From JBBQKF01 sp964549475 (GTDB lineage Bacteria > Bacillota > Clostridia > Saccharofermentanales > UBA5734), in NCBI GenBank assembly GCA_964549475.1, contig CAZJXH010000252.1, positions 1 through 5,486 of the forward strand: 5,486 bases of DNA. The letters run 5' to 3'. Below the pieces are notes generated by a model, which searched no databases, had not been told where the DNA came from, and saw only the letters and a list, made by a program, of their open reading frames with translations. Positions 1-5,250 of the stretch are shown here, piece after piece (the stretch's first letter is position 1; the number at the start of each line of letters is the position of its first letter). Both the position numbers and the translations under genes were made by a program.

Positions 1-296
1 TATTTTTTCCATCTCTGTTTCTTGTATCCTACATCTATTTCTTTTTATTATTCAAACAGATCTATCGGGCCTATATGCGCTGGCATCACAACGTCTATGC
101 CCCTGTCTCCATCAAGCCGGTGTATCCTTCCCTTTCGAAATATCCGCAGCTGGATCCCAAGATGCACCGGCGTTTACGCAATATCGCAATGATCTCGCTG
201 ATTGTCTCTTTTATCATTTTTCTCGTTGCATTCATTGTATCCTCTTTTTCTGCGAGATCCTTTGAATTCTGGCATGTATGGAATTGGTTCCGATGA
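1..296 (+). CDS. C-terminal fragment of an unrecognised integral membrane protein (5' end outside window)
   Basis: The reading frame is open from base 3 to a TGA at 294-296, so about 97 residues of the C-terminus are visible and the gene begins before the window. An internal ATG at 75 has no ribosome binding site and lies inside a continuing frame, so it is not taken as the start. Two strongly hydrophobic stretches are seen, one encoded by about bases 3-53 and one by about 183-245. They are separated by a polar, proline- and tyrosine-containing loop of about 40 residues ending in a basic patch (HRRLRN). The tail is short and rich in Trp and Phe. This pattern fits two transmembrane helices at the end of a larger membrane protein. 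I do not recognise the family and assign no function. The gene converges on the ABC permease gene, with 26 nt between the stop codons and no convincing hairpin there. Confidence 0.65.
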   Translation, partial: FFPSLFLVSYIYFFLLFKQIYRAYMRWHHNVYAPVSIKPVYPSLSKYPQLDPKMHRRLRNIAMISLIVSFIIFLVAFIVSSFSARSFEFWHVWNWFR

Positions 297-322
297 ATCG
301 AACAAGCTTATGCTAAAATAGT

Positions 323-1060
323 TCAGACTTTGTCGCTGTTCATTTTCTTTTTGAATACAATAATCGCAGCGATCATCATCACGGCAGCATATCCGATCAC
401 CCACCAAAGATGTGGAAAGATCGACGCATAATCTCCTGCCATGGATGCTTTGGCGGCATCGACCGCATGGGCGAACGGCAGCGCATATGCAACCGTTTTA
501 AATGTACCGCCGACCAGATTCAGATCGAACCATGTGCCGCTCAACCATGCGCTTACATTGGTCAATAATGCACCGCAGATCCCCCCCACCTGTTTATCTG
601 TAAAAACAGTACCGGCCAGCAGCCCGATCCCGATATAGAGAAATGCCGGTGGAAGCAATACGACGAGTGTTACCAGCACGTTCACGCTGATTGTCAGCCC
701 CAGGAAAAAAGAGACCGTGAAACACAGGGCACTCTGAATGATGGCCATGGGCAAAAGCGGCAGTACGTATCCGAGAATGAAATCCGTTGCAGTGAGCGGA
801 GACGTAAACAGCCGCATCAGAAACGAGGAGCTCCGGTCCTTGGCAATCAATGTTCCGGAAAACAATGAAATGAACGAAAGACCGAATACCGCTATTCCTG
901 GTGAAAGCTTCGAAATTTCAAACAGGCTGACCGGGATATTGGATTGAATGGCCGATAGCAGGAATAATAAAACCAGTGGAAATCCAATACCGAAAGCCAG
1001 ATTGATCGGATCCCGCAAGATTTCTTTACGGTTTCGGGAAGCAAAGGATAAAAATCTCAT
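323..1060 (-). CDS. ABC-2 type transporter permease
   Basis: This 245-residue protein is the membrane subunit of an ABC-2 family exporter and should pair with the ATPase encoded just upstream. About six hydrophobic segments are visible, near residues 20-39, 53-73, 96-120, 125-152, 158-175 and 217-236, the usual ABC-2 arrangement. After the second segment comes the family-typical stretch with KDR, a basic/Ser-rich turn, and 'LFTSPLTATDF', matching the conserved region after TM2 in ABC-2 permeases. The C-terminus is basic (KKK). The ATG (1060-1058) overlaps the ATPase TGA in a 4-nt ATGA, so translation is probably coupled. A G-rich stretch (GGGGGTGGG) lies just before the start and could serve as a weak RBS. 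Length is normal for a compact permease half. The substrate cannot be read from sequence: drugs, peptides, lipids or polysaccharide are all handled by this family. Confidence 0.9.
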   Translation of the reverse strand: MRFLSFASRNRKEILRDPINLAFGIGFPLVLLFLLSAIQSNIPVSLFEISKLSPGIAVFGLSFISLFSGTLIAKDRSSSFLMRLFTSPLTATDFILGYVLPLLPMAIIQSALCFTVSFFLGLTISVNVLVTLVVLLPPAFLYIGIGLLAGTVFTDKQVGGICGALLTNVSAWLSGTWFDLNLVGGTFKTVAYALPFAHAVDAAKASMAGDYASIFPHLWWVIGYAAVMMIAAIIVFKKKMNSDKV

Positions 1061-1791
1061 AAGCCCACCCCCGATTCTGTCGCAAGCGCCACAAAAGCGT
1101 CTTCAAAGGTTTTCGCACCCGTTTTCGCGATTAATTCGTCTGCTGTTCCGATTGCTTTTAGCTCGCCTTTCACCATGATGCCGATTCGATTGGACAGCGC
1201 TTGCGCTTCTTCCATATAATGTGTTGTAAGAATAATGGTGATTCTTCCCTTCAGTTTATCAATTGCGGACCACAATTCCCTTCGGGCAAGAACATCAAGT
1301 CCAAGAGTGGGTTCATCGAGGAACAGGATCTTGGGGTTGGAAATCAATGCCATTGCAATACTGAGGCGGCGCTGCATTCCTCCTGACAATGTTTTTGCTT
1401 TGTCTTTCGCGACTTCTGTCAAACCAAAAGCAGACAGCATCTCATCGGTTTTGGTCCGCGCGGTATCCTTATCGCTGCCATATATTCCGGCAATCAGCTC
1501 CAGATTCTCTTTTACGCTTAAATTGCGCGCGACGGCGGTCTCCTGAGGAGAGACATTGATTTTCTCTTTCACTGCCTGCGCATTCGATACGATACTGTCG
1601 CCAAGCAGGATCGCATCCCCGCTTGTAGGGCTGATAAGGCAGGATAGCATTTTTATCGTCGTTGTCTTCCCTGCGCCGTTCACGCCAAGCAATGCGAATA
1701 GCTCCCCCTGTTCAATGGACAGATTCAGATTGTTCACAGCGGTTTTGGATTTAAACCGTTTGGTTAAGTTAATGGTTTGAATGGCCGTCAT
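1057..1791 (-). CDS. ABC transporter ATP-binding protein (exporter type)
   Basis: This 244-residue cytoplasmic ATPase should power the adjacent ABC-2 permease. All nucleotide-binding motifs are intact: Walker A GVNGAGKTT at residues 36-44, Q-loop Gln83, signature LSGGMQ at 135-140, Walker B ILFLDEP at 155-161 with catalytic Glu160, D-loop GLD at 164-166, and switch His191. The sequence style (GLTEVAKDKAKTLSGGMQRRLSIAMALI) is that of the CcmA/drug-exporter-like group. The start is placed at ATG 1791-1789, not the longer ATG at 1809. A near-perfect AAGGAGG lies 7 nt upstream of 1791, and this start gives a 4-nt ATGA overlap with the upstream regulator stop. The longer version would translate through the RBS itself. 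It is co-transcribed between the AbrB-like gene and the permease gene. Confidence 0.93.
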   Translation of the reverse strand: MTAIQTINLTKRFKSKTAVNNLNLSIEQGELFALLGVNGAGKTTTIKMLSCLISPTSGDAILLGDSIVSNAQAVKEKINVSPQETAVARNLSVKENLELIAGIYGSDKDTARTKTDEMLSAFGLTEVAKDKAKTLSGGMQRRLSIAMALISNPKILFLDEPTLGLDVLARRELWSAIDKLKGRITIILTTHYMEEAQALSNRIGIMVKGELKAIGTADELIAKTGAKTFEDAFVALATESGVGL

Positions 1792-2018
1792 TTCTCGTCC
1801 TCCTTGCATTCTTTCGTATTTAATATATCTTGCGCGAGCTGCAGGAATCCTTCGCTTTTCATCAAAGCAATCCCTCCTTGTTCTTCGTCGCCGAGCACGA
1901 TCAGGCTGTCTCCCGGTTTGAAATCGAATAACACTCTTGCTTCTTTTGGAATGACAATCTGGCCTTTTTCTCCAACTTTTACAATTCCAAAAATATGTTT
2001 CCCTTTCGGCACCTGCAT
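1788..2018 (-). CDS. SpoVT/AbrB-type (MazE-like fold) DNA-binding regulator
   Basis: This small protein (76 residues) carries the swapped-hairpin AbrB DNA-binding domain over about residues 9-55. Diagnostic segments are 'VKVGEKGQIVIPKEAR', the classic 'GQIVIPKEAR' AbrB strand-turn-strand, and 'FKPGDSLIVL'. Proteins of this fold dimerise through the hairpins and bind AT-rich promoter DNA. The C-terminal 20 or so residues are helical and very charged (KECKEDEK) and look unlike a partner-binding antitoxin tail; no toxin gene is adjacent. The ATG at 2018-2016 has AGGAGG 8 nt upstream. The gene leads an operon with the ABC ATPase and permease, overlapping the ATPase start by 4 nt. The likely role, inferred from position, is autoregulation and control of the exporter. 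The effector is unknown. Confidence 0.9.
   Translation of the reverse strand: MQVPKGKHIFGIVKVGEKGQIVIPKEARVLFDFKPGDSLIVLGDEEQGGIALMKSEGFLQLAQDILNTKECKEDEK
1799..1805 (-). promoter_or_regulatory. Ribosome binding site deciding the ABC ATPase start
   Basis: AAGGAGG on the minus strand lies 7 nt before ATG 1791-1789, inside the end of the AbrB-like coding sequence. It supports the shorter ATPase start and a coupled ATGA junction, against the in-frame ATG at 1809. Confidence 0.8.
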
Positions 2019-2045
2019 TTATTTTTCCTCCTACAAGTATGATTT

Positions 2046-2070
2046 GTATAACTAATATGAAATGTTATAC
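2046..2070. promoter_or_regulatory. Inverted repeat GTATAAC-N11-GTTATAC, candidate operator
   Basis: Perfect 7-bp arms at 2046-2052 and 2064-2070 flank an 11-bp AT-rich spacer centred on 2058. The right arm contains the predicted -10 box of the AbrB-ABC operon, and the left arm covers the early transcribed region. This geometry suits a repressor that blocks polymerase, most simply the AbrB-like protein itself. The repeat is directly visible; the binding protein is inferred. The arms are AT-rich, so chance cannot be excluded. Confidence 0.45.
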
Positions 2071-2092
2071 TACTAAGGCGTGAAAAAATCAA
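2064..2092 (-). promoter_or_regulatory. Predicted sigma-A-type promoter of the AbrB-ABC operon
   Basis: On the minus strand, a -35 box TTGATT (2087-2092) is followed after exactly 17 bp by a -10 box TATAAC (2064-2069). It lies about 45 nt before the regulator start codon, with the RBS between. Predicted transcription start is near 2056-2058, at the centre of the inverted repeat annotated next. This is a sequence match only. Confidence 0.65.
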
Positions 2093-2183
2093 GAGTAATT
2101 TTCACCCTATGCATTAAAATATTTTTATGGCATACTATCAGTAAAATTGTATGAAATGCGGATGTTATGTTTTTCATTCGTTC

Positions 2184-2187
2184 GAGG
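2184..2187 (+). promoter_or_regulatory. Ribosome binding site deciding the ACT-MBL start
   Basis: GAGG lies 8 nt before ATG 2196-2198. The in-frame upstream ATG at 2151 has only AT-rich sequence before it and would add 15 residues that do not belong to the ACT fold. The site supports the start at 2196. Confidence 0.65.
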
Positions 2188-2195
2188 TTAGAAGA

Positions 2196-3671
2196 ATGGC
2201 TCAAAAATCGTTTGTTACCAGCATGCCGGACCAATCCGGCACCTTCCTTCGCGCAGCGGGAATTATCGCACGGCAGGACGGAAACATTGTCCGGGTCAGC
2301 TACAACAAAGCGGTCGATCTTCATATGCTTTTTATTGATGTCCAGGCATCTGAAGGCAATCTGCTTAGAATCGAAAAAGACCTGCTGGCGATAGGCTACA
2401 TCAATGAAAAAATCGCCGAAACCCGTGTCATTGAAGTATCGGTCAAAATCTCGGACCGTCCTGGTGCCGTTCTGCCTGTTCTAGAAATTCTGAGCGGATA
2501 CGATATCAATATTTCCTATATGAATTCTGTTGCCGGTCATACCCCGTTTCAGGATTTCAAATTCGGTCTGCTGATCGAAAACCCTGATCTGGTGCAGACA
2601 TTACTTGTCGATATCAGCAAAATCTATCCGGTCGACATCATCGAATGCGACAGCTCCGAGGAAAACCTGGATAATACGGTGACGTATATCCAGCTTGCCA
2701 ACGAAATGCAAAAATTGCTGGGGTTAAGCAATGAAAAAACAATGCAGTTTCTATCAGAATCGAACCGGATCCTTCAAGTTCTCCAATCCACCGGTGAAAA
2801 TGCCGCAAAAGTATTCGATTATATCAGGCGGTTCGCTTATTTCGTGAATAGTTACCGCGGGGAACAGTATAAAACCAGCATTCAGAAAATCAAGCTAAGC
2901 GATTCGGTGCTTTTATACAGCATCCAGCCCTATTGCGGCAGCAATACTTATGTGCTGGCCGGGCCGGATGATCTGGTTCTGATTGACACCGGCTATGCGA
3001 TCTATGCGGATGAATTGCTTTTGCTGCTGAAACAATTGATCCCAGACTGGGACGACCGTAATCGAAAAGTCTATATCACCCACGCCGATGTCGATCATTG
3101 CGGACTTTTATACCGGTTGGACAATACAGAAATCATGGTTAACGAAAAAAGTGCGGAAAATTTTAAAAAACAGCTGGAACAGCTTCCGGATTTCCGTGAA
3201 CAGACGGAGCTTCATCTGGGCTACAGCAGGATCAGCCGCATTATTTCCGGATATGTCATTCCGGATTTGGAGAAAATCAGTTTATTGGACAAAAACACGC
3301 CGGCCGACCATGATTCGCTTCTTCCCATCGGGAATTTAAGGATCGGGAATCTTGATTTTGTCATATTGGAAGGCAGCGGCGGGCATTTGTACGGCGAAAT
3401 GATATATGTCTGCAATGAAGCCGGCATCATTCTGACTGGGGATATTCTTGTGAATATCAATGGATTTTCAAAAGAAAGAGCGGAATTCAACTCCCTTGCC
3501 CCATACCTAATGAAAAGCGTCAATGTCGATTCGCCGAAAGCGGTTGAAATGAGGCGCCAGGTCATAGACATTATCCGGAACATTTCAAAACAAAACGGGA
3601 AACCATGCATTATTTGTGGAGGTCACGGTCCGGTATCGAAAATCGTGGATGGAAAAATGACGAGCCTTTAG
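2196..3671 (+). CDS. ACT-ACT-metallo-beta-lactamase-fold fusion protein
   Basis: This 491-residue protein has no signal peptide or membrane segment, so it is probably cytoplasmic. Two ACT domains come first, about residues 3-73 ('SMPDQSGTFLRAAGIIARQ') and 79-150 ('ISDRPGAVLPVLEIL', the usual D-x-P-G turn). ACT domains usually bind amino acids or other small ligands. A polar, mostly helical linker covers about 160-230. A metallo-beta-lactamase fold runs from about 235 to the end: entry strand 'NTYVLAGPDDLVLIDTG', metal motif H296-A-D298-V-D300-H301, then H397, D416 and H477 (in GGHGP). All expected ligand positions are filled, but the second His of HxHxDH is Asp. The start at 2196 is chosen over ATG 2151 because only it has an RBS. 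The gene is divergent from the AbrB-ABC operon and meets the PAP2 gene tail-to-tail. No amino-acid pathway gene adjoins it, so substrate and ligand are unknown. Hydrolase, oxidoreductase or sensor are all possible. Confidence 0.88.
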   Translation: MAQKSFVTSMPDQSGTFLRAAGIIARQDGNIVRVSYNKAVDLHMLFIDVQASEGNLLRIEKDLLAIGYINEKIAETRVIEVSVKISDRPGAVLPVLEILSGYDINISYMNSVAGHTPFQDFKFGLLIENPDLVQTLLVDISKIYPVDIIECDSSEENLDNTVTYIQLANEMQKLLGLSNEKTMQFLSESNRILQVLQSTGENAAKVFDYIRRFAYFVNSYRGEQYKTSIQKIKLSDSVLLYSIQPYCGSNTYVLAGPDDLVLIDTGYAIYADELLLLLKQLIPDWDDRNRKVYITHADVDHCGLLYRLDNTEIMVNEKSAENFKKQLEQLPDFREQTELHLGYSRISRIISGYVIPDLEKISLLDKNTPADHDSLLPIGNLRIGNLDFVILEGSGGHLYGEMIYVCNEAGIILTGDILVNINGFSKERAEFNSLAPYLMKSVNVDSPKAVEMRRQVIDIIRNISKQNGKPCIICGGHGPVSKIVDGKMTSL

Positions 3672-3673
3672 TA

Positions 3674-4336
3674 TTATTTCGAGAGAAACAGCTTAGCCGC
3701 ATCAAATTGGAGGATGAATCTGCAAAATTGGTTCTCCGAATATTTGTTGAGGAAGGAATAGATCATTCTTGTGAGATAAAACGCAACAACAGCACTGATA
3801 GCCCCTGCGACCACTCCGCCAAGAACATCGGAAGGATAATGCACCATTAGATAATTGCGGGATATTCCCATTAATATGACAAATAGAAAGCCGATCCAGC
3901 TGTATTTTTTCTTACAATTTAAAAACAGACCTGTCATTGCTGCCATTGTTGCAGTCATATGACCGGATGGAAAAGAATACCCCGAATCCATCGGTGCGCC
4001 TATAAACTGCCACCAGCTGTTATATAGGCCTGTAACATCGGTGAATGGCCGTGGCCGAGCAATGATATCTTTTAGAGTAATATTTGTGATGATTATGCCG
4101 CAGCAGACCGCACCAAATACGCACACTCCGATTTTGCGCGTCTTTTTAAAACATAATAAAATAATACCGATCAAAAGCAGGCCAATACCGTTTTCTGCCA
4201 ATAGGCTAACGAAAGAAAACAACGGGGTGAAAATGCCGTTTGTCCTCTCTGCAAAATTGTGTAAAGAGCTTAATACTGCATAATCATAATCTGCAAACAC
4301 TGAATTCAGCCATTCAGCAATTCTTGTTAATTCCAT
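3674..4336 (-). CDS. PAP2-family membrane phosphatase (undecaprenyl-pyrophosphate / phosphatidic-acid phosphatase-like)
   Basis: This 220-residue integral membrane protein has the complete PAP2 active site. Motif 1 is K89-x6-R96-P97 ('KDIIARPRP'), motif 2 is PSGH at residues 123-126, and motif 3 is S159-R160-x5-H166-x3-D170. In this family His126 acts as acid/base and His166 as the nucleophile, removing a phosphate from lipid phosphates or pyrophosphates at the outer membrane face. Hydrophobic helices are seen near 48-63, 67-87, 127-140, 146-158 and 171-192, with an amphipathic N-terminus. Bacterial members include BcrC/PgpB-like enzymes that recycle undecaprenyl pyrophosphate or make phosphatidylglycerol; which one applies here cannot be told. 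The ATG at 4336-4334 has AAAGGGA 6 nt upstream. The gene stands alone, and its TAA is 2 nt from the convergent ACT-MBL stop. Confidence 0.92.
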   Translation of the reverse strand: MELTRIAEWLNSVFADYDYAVLSSLHNFAERTNGIFTPLFSFVSLLAENGIGLLLIGIILLCFKKTRKIGVCVFGAVCCGIIITNITLKDIIARPRPFTDVTGLYNSWWQFIGAPMDSGYSFPSGHMTATMAAMTGLFLNCKKKYSWIGFLFVILMGISRNYLMVHYPSDVLGGVVAGAISAVVAFYLTRMIYSFLNKYSENQFCRFILQFDAAKLFLSK

Positions 4337-4401
4337 AAATAATCCCTTTCTTCATCTGTGTTATTTTTGACATATTGCTTTCCGGAAACAATTGCATTTT
4401 T

Positions 4402-4430
4402 ATTATCATTATTGGTAGATAAAGAATCCA
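4402..4430 (-). promoter_or_regulatory. Possible promoter of the PAP2 gene
   Basis: On the minus strand, GATAAT (4402-4407) is a good -10 box lying 17 bp after a weak -35 box TGGATT (4425-4430). It sits about 65 nt before the start codon and downstream of the terminator that isolates the XRE gene. The -35 is poor, so this is tentative. Confidence 0.35.
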
Positions 4431-4460
4431 GAAACGAATCGTCACATTCCGTCAATAATG

Positions 4461-4499
4461 AAAAAAGCCTCTGACACTTATGGTGTCAAAGGCTTTTTT
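4461..4499 (-). terminator. Rho-independent terminator after the XRE gene (could work in both directions)
   Basis: A hairpin with arms GCCTCTGACAC and GTGTCAAAGGC is broken by one C/A mismatch and closed by a 5-nt loop (TTATG). It is flanked by A6 on the left and T6 on the right. Read on the minus strand it ends in a run of U about 20 nt after the XRE stop codon, as expected for that gene. The symmetric A/T flanks would also let it stop plus-strand transcription entering from the PAP2 side. Confidence 0.88.
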
Positions 4500-4519
4500 A
4501 GACGCATTTTACTTCTTTT

Positions 4520-5131
4520 TTATTTAAGGCGAGCGTTTTTTATCCAAATTATTACTTTAATTATAAAAAACATGAAAAGGAAGGATGTCACATAGGGTTG
4601 TCTCGCAAGTATAAAAAGCAATATAGCGGTTGCATGTAAAATGATGGAACAAGTTTTGCTGACGTTCAACCATTTTTCGTTTTCAAAGAATTGCATCATA
4701 ATTTCTATAATTCCGAATACCGACATTGAAATCGGAATTGCGAAAAATGTCCCTCGGATATTGGACACCTCATGAAAATCAATCAATGAAACCGCACGAA
4801 TATGGTTCCCTTCTAAATTTCCGTAAAACGGTAAAAATATGAATGCAATAGCCATTAAGTCAAGTATTCCATAAATCAGGCTGAATGCTTTACTCATATT
4901 GGACCGATTTTCAGAAGCCGCAAGGGTAATCAGTTCTTCACCAGACAGCAAGTCATCAATCGACACATCAAAAAGTCTTGATATGCTTTTTAATGAATCG
5001 ATATTGGGATAGCCTTTCCCGCTTTCCCATTTTGAAACAGCAGTTCTGGATATATATAGTTTATCCGCGAGCTGCTCCTGCGTGAAATTATTCTGTTTTC
5101 TCAGTTGCTGTAATTTCTCACTGAATTCCAA
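4520..5131 (-). CDS. XRE-family helix-turn-helix regulator with C-terminal membrane domain
   Basis: This 203-residue protein has an N-terminal Cro/C1-type helix-turn-helix at about residues 6-60. The recognition region 'TQEQLADKLYISRTAVSKWE' is followed by 'GKGYPNIDSLKSISRLF', typical of clostridial/bacillar XRE regulators. After a short linker, four hydrophobic helices follow near residues 82-102, 129-147, 159-176 and 179-197, with a basic C-terminus. The DNA-binding domain would therefore be tethered to the inner face of the membrane. The start is TTG at 5131-5129; no ATG fits, and AGGGAGG lies 6 nt upstream. The gene has its own strong promoter and a terminator right behind it, so it is monocistronic. 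Its targets are unknown; it may regulate itself or the neighbouring PAP2 gene. The regulator identity is secure, the signal is not known. Confidence 0.9.
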   Translation of the reverse strand: MEFSEKLQQLRKQNNFTQEQLADKLYISRTAVSKWESGKGYPNIDSLKSISRLFDVSIDDLLSGEELITLAASENRSNMSKAFSLIYGILDLMAIAFIFLPFYGNLEGNHIRAVSLIDFHEVSNIRGTFFAIPISMSVFGIIEIMMQFFENEKWLNVSKTCSIILHATAILLFILARQPYVTSFLFMFFIIKVIIWIKNARLK

Positions 5132-5137
5132 ATGGGA

Positions 5138-5144
5138 CCTCCCT
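5138..5144 (-). promoter_or_regulatory. Ribosome binding site supporting the TTG start of the XRE gene
   Basis: AGGGAGG on the minus strand lies 6 nt before TTG 5131-5129. The match is strong enough to accept the non-ATG start, which also begins the protein right before the first helix-turn-helix helix. Confidence 0.75.
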
Positions 5145-5182
5145 GCAAGCGTGTTCTATATAATCCAAGATCATACTGAAAT

Positions 5183-5211
5183 AATATAGCACGGAAGTGT
5201 GTCTTTTTCAA
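5183..5211 (-). promoter_or_regulatory. Predicted sigma-A-type promoter of the XRE gene
   Basis: On the minus strand, TTGAAA (5206-5211) and TATATT (5183-5188) are separated by exactly 17 bp, each box one or two mismatches from consensus. The predicted leader is about 45 nt and ends in the strong RBS. No clear terminator for the upstream acetyltransferase gene is visible between 5212 and 5250, so some readthrough is possible. Confidence 0.75.
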
Positions 5212-5250
5212 TTGGAAGAAAATTATTTCAAGACGTTTTTCTTATAAGGA

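Larger units (their letters stand above)
2019..2195. other. Divergent intergenic region
   Basis: These 177 AT-rich bases separate the minus-strand AbrB-ABC operon from the plus-strand ACT-MBL gene. They hold the operon's RBS (AGGAGG, 2027-2032), inverted repeat and promoter on one side and the ACT-MBL RBS on the other. I could not find a plus-strand -35/-10 pair with good boxes and spacing. TACTAT (2133-2138) is a possible -10 but lacks a matching -35. The ACT-MBL gene may therefore use a weak or activator-dependent promoter. Confidence 0.6.

Noticed and set aside
300..324. Possible terminator hairpin (GAAC...GTTC) between the first two convergent genes
   Set aside because: The stem is only 4 bp with a 17-nt loop and no adjacent T-run; not credible as a terminator.
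174..407. 77-aa minus-strand reading frame over the end of the membrane-protein gene and the permease end
   Set aside because: It is antisense to two better-supported genes, has no RBS and shows no recognisable domain.
1235..1546. 103-aa plus-strand reading frame opposite the ABC ATPase
   Set aside because: It is antisense to intact Walker and signature motifs and has no family-like features of its own.
1792..1809. Longer ABC ATPase start at ATG 1809 (six extra residues)
   Set aside because: The extra codons are the AAGGAGG ribosome binding site itself; the start at 1791 has ideal spacing and an ATGA overlap.
1788..2018. MazE-type antitoxin of a toxin-antitoxin pair
   Set aside because: No MazF/PemK-like toxin gene is next to it; its overlapping partner is an ABC ATPase.
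2130..2160. Imperfect inverted repeat GCATAC...GTATG-aa-ATGC upstream of the ACT-MBL gene
   Set aside because: Arms of 5 bp in AT-rich sequence with unequal extension are easily due to chance, and no regulator is implied.
2151..2195. Longer ACT-MBL start at ATG 2151 (15 extra residues)
   Set aside because: There is no RBS before it, and the extra residues precede the first ACT strand; GAGG is well placed before 2196.
3221..3610. 129-aa minus-strand reading frame inside the ACT-MBL gene
   Set aside because: It is a shadow of the MBL coding frame with no domain or RBS; the plus-strand frame contains the metal-binding motifs.
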